64,000 bases of DNA. Source: Shinisaurus crocodilurus (taxonomy: Eukaryota > Chordata > Lepidosauria > Squamata > Shinisauridae). Every line of letters begins with the position of its first letter. Within the stretch, counting starts at the first letter, position 1. The notes under the pieces are model-generated. The model saw only the letters and a program-made list of their open reading frames with translations, searched no databases and was not told the origin of the DNA. Where the stretch lies: assembly GCA_021292165.1 (NCBI GenBank), contig CM037880.1:29286232-29350231 (forward strand). Direction: 5' to 3'. Positions 63,327-64,000 of this stretch are shown here, piece by piece. The position numbers were made by a program, and so were the translations under genes.

Positions 63327-64000
63327 AATGGCACACAGGCACAAACATGCTGTCTCACAATATTCAGGCTATTGAGATCTAGGTCCCAAAACAGAAGAGA
63401 AGATATTATCAGGTGCCTAAATTTTTTTTTTATTCTGCCCAGCAAGTTTTGGAAAGGAGTTTCCTCCCTTAGGGTCTATTTATTTTTCTCCAAATATGTC
63501 TCGAATATTTCCAGTGCTTCCTCTGTTTTAAAATGCTCCTATTATGATGGCCATAGGCCATCAGTTCAGATTGTATTGTGCCACAAATGTTGAACAAGGA
63601 ACACTAGAGATGTGTCTAAGGAAGTTTCCTGCACAGGGTTCTATATATAATTTTAGGTACTGACAAACGTTGACTGGCCAAGCCTTGGTACAGCGATTAA
63701 CGAAAAATCTGCTCTTGTATAAAGTAAGTTTCACCAGTATTAATGGTGGCCCAATTGTAAAAGTCTCCAGCTACAATAATAATGGGGTAAGGTGTAAATT
63801 TCACAACTTGCCCTCCACCTTTATCATCTGTTGATTATTCATTAAGGTTCCACACTAGCAAAGTTCCCTCTTCCTGTCCTCTCCTATTATTTCCTGTCCA
63901 CACGGGGCTAAAAGACCCATCCCTGCTGTCATGGGGCTGTGGTTGTATTGCTCTCTCCAGCCAGCTTCACTGCTTCCGCCCATCATCTTCATGGTGATAG
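63327..64000. other. unassigned non-coding sequence
   Basis: Nothing recognised up to the window edge. Confidence 0.45.

Overview
The window reads as vertebrate nuclear DNA, almost certainly from a squamate reptile. It has no operons, no long convincing reading frames and few genes, but a very dense load of dispersed repeats. The squamate call rests on several signs: Sauria-type tRNA SINEs with the 'ccgccttgggttcctt' tail region, tRNA-Ala-like SINEs, CR1 and L2 LINE ends, and many copies of the short palindromic repeats built on 'tacaactcccag' and 'actcagaagtaagtcc'. I cannot name the species. The long reading frames in the GC-rich blocks and repeats are not genes.

The only host-gene signal is at 53.6-54.3 kb. 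A CpG island there holds a minus-strand ATG in a good context, 25 open codons and a consensus splice donor (AA|GTAAGT). It looks like the first coding exon of a gene transcribed toward position 1, so most of the window (1-53,680) would be intron 1. I do not recognise the gene. The island is split by a 2.08-kb hAT transposon (54,283-56,363) with a perfect 8-bp target duplication; the far half of the island resumes at 56,372.

Repeat families used below. Family B: young palindromic hAT MITEs (CAGTGTTCTCC ends, 8-bp duplications), seven copies. Old hAT MITEs: diverged relatives with CAGYCTTCCCC-like ends, about 18 copies. Family A: snap-back palindromes ending GGGTGCAATCC, nine copies. Family C: about 350-bp hAT-like elements with CAGGGGTGGGGAACC ends. 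Family D: hAT-like elements with CAGGGGTCCC ends. Family E: hAT-like elements with YAGGSTGGCC ends. Family F: elements with TTTCTACAC ends. Family H: the 'cagaagtaagtcc' palindrome. 5S SINE: a 5S-rRNA-headed SINE with a CR1-like tail, five copies. There are also Sauria SINEs, tRNA-Ala SINEs, three Tigger/pogo-like MITEs, two LTR-like segments, and LINE 3' ends of the L1, L2 and CR1 types.

Layout. 0-15 kb: Tigger MITE, mixed MITEs, a CpG-rich block at 4.7-5.2 kb, an L1 tail, two large fold-backs (7.1 and 8.5 kb), 5S SINEs, a 48-bp minisatellite and an L2 end. 15-33 kb: an LTR-like segment, SINEs, a near-perfect palindrome at 20.1 kb, family B and C copies, and a double insertion at one target at 32.1-32.6 kb. 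33-53 kb: mostly intron-like sequence with nested MITEs, a CpG-rich fold-back at 37.6 kb, L2 and CR1 ends and a second LTR-like segment. 53.6-57 kb: the promoter region and its hAT insertion. 57-64 kb: family B copies, a fold-back, CR1 and MITEs.

The most unusual result is that two family B copies carry filler DNA matching other loci in this window. The copy at 60.7 kb holds 50 bp identical, inverted, to 56,539-56,588. The copy at 7.8 kb holds 40 bp identical to 57,440-57,479. This looks like interrupted gap repair with template switching at hAT elements. Coordinates of old repeats are approximate (about +/-10-20 bp); those with stated target duplications were read base by base.
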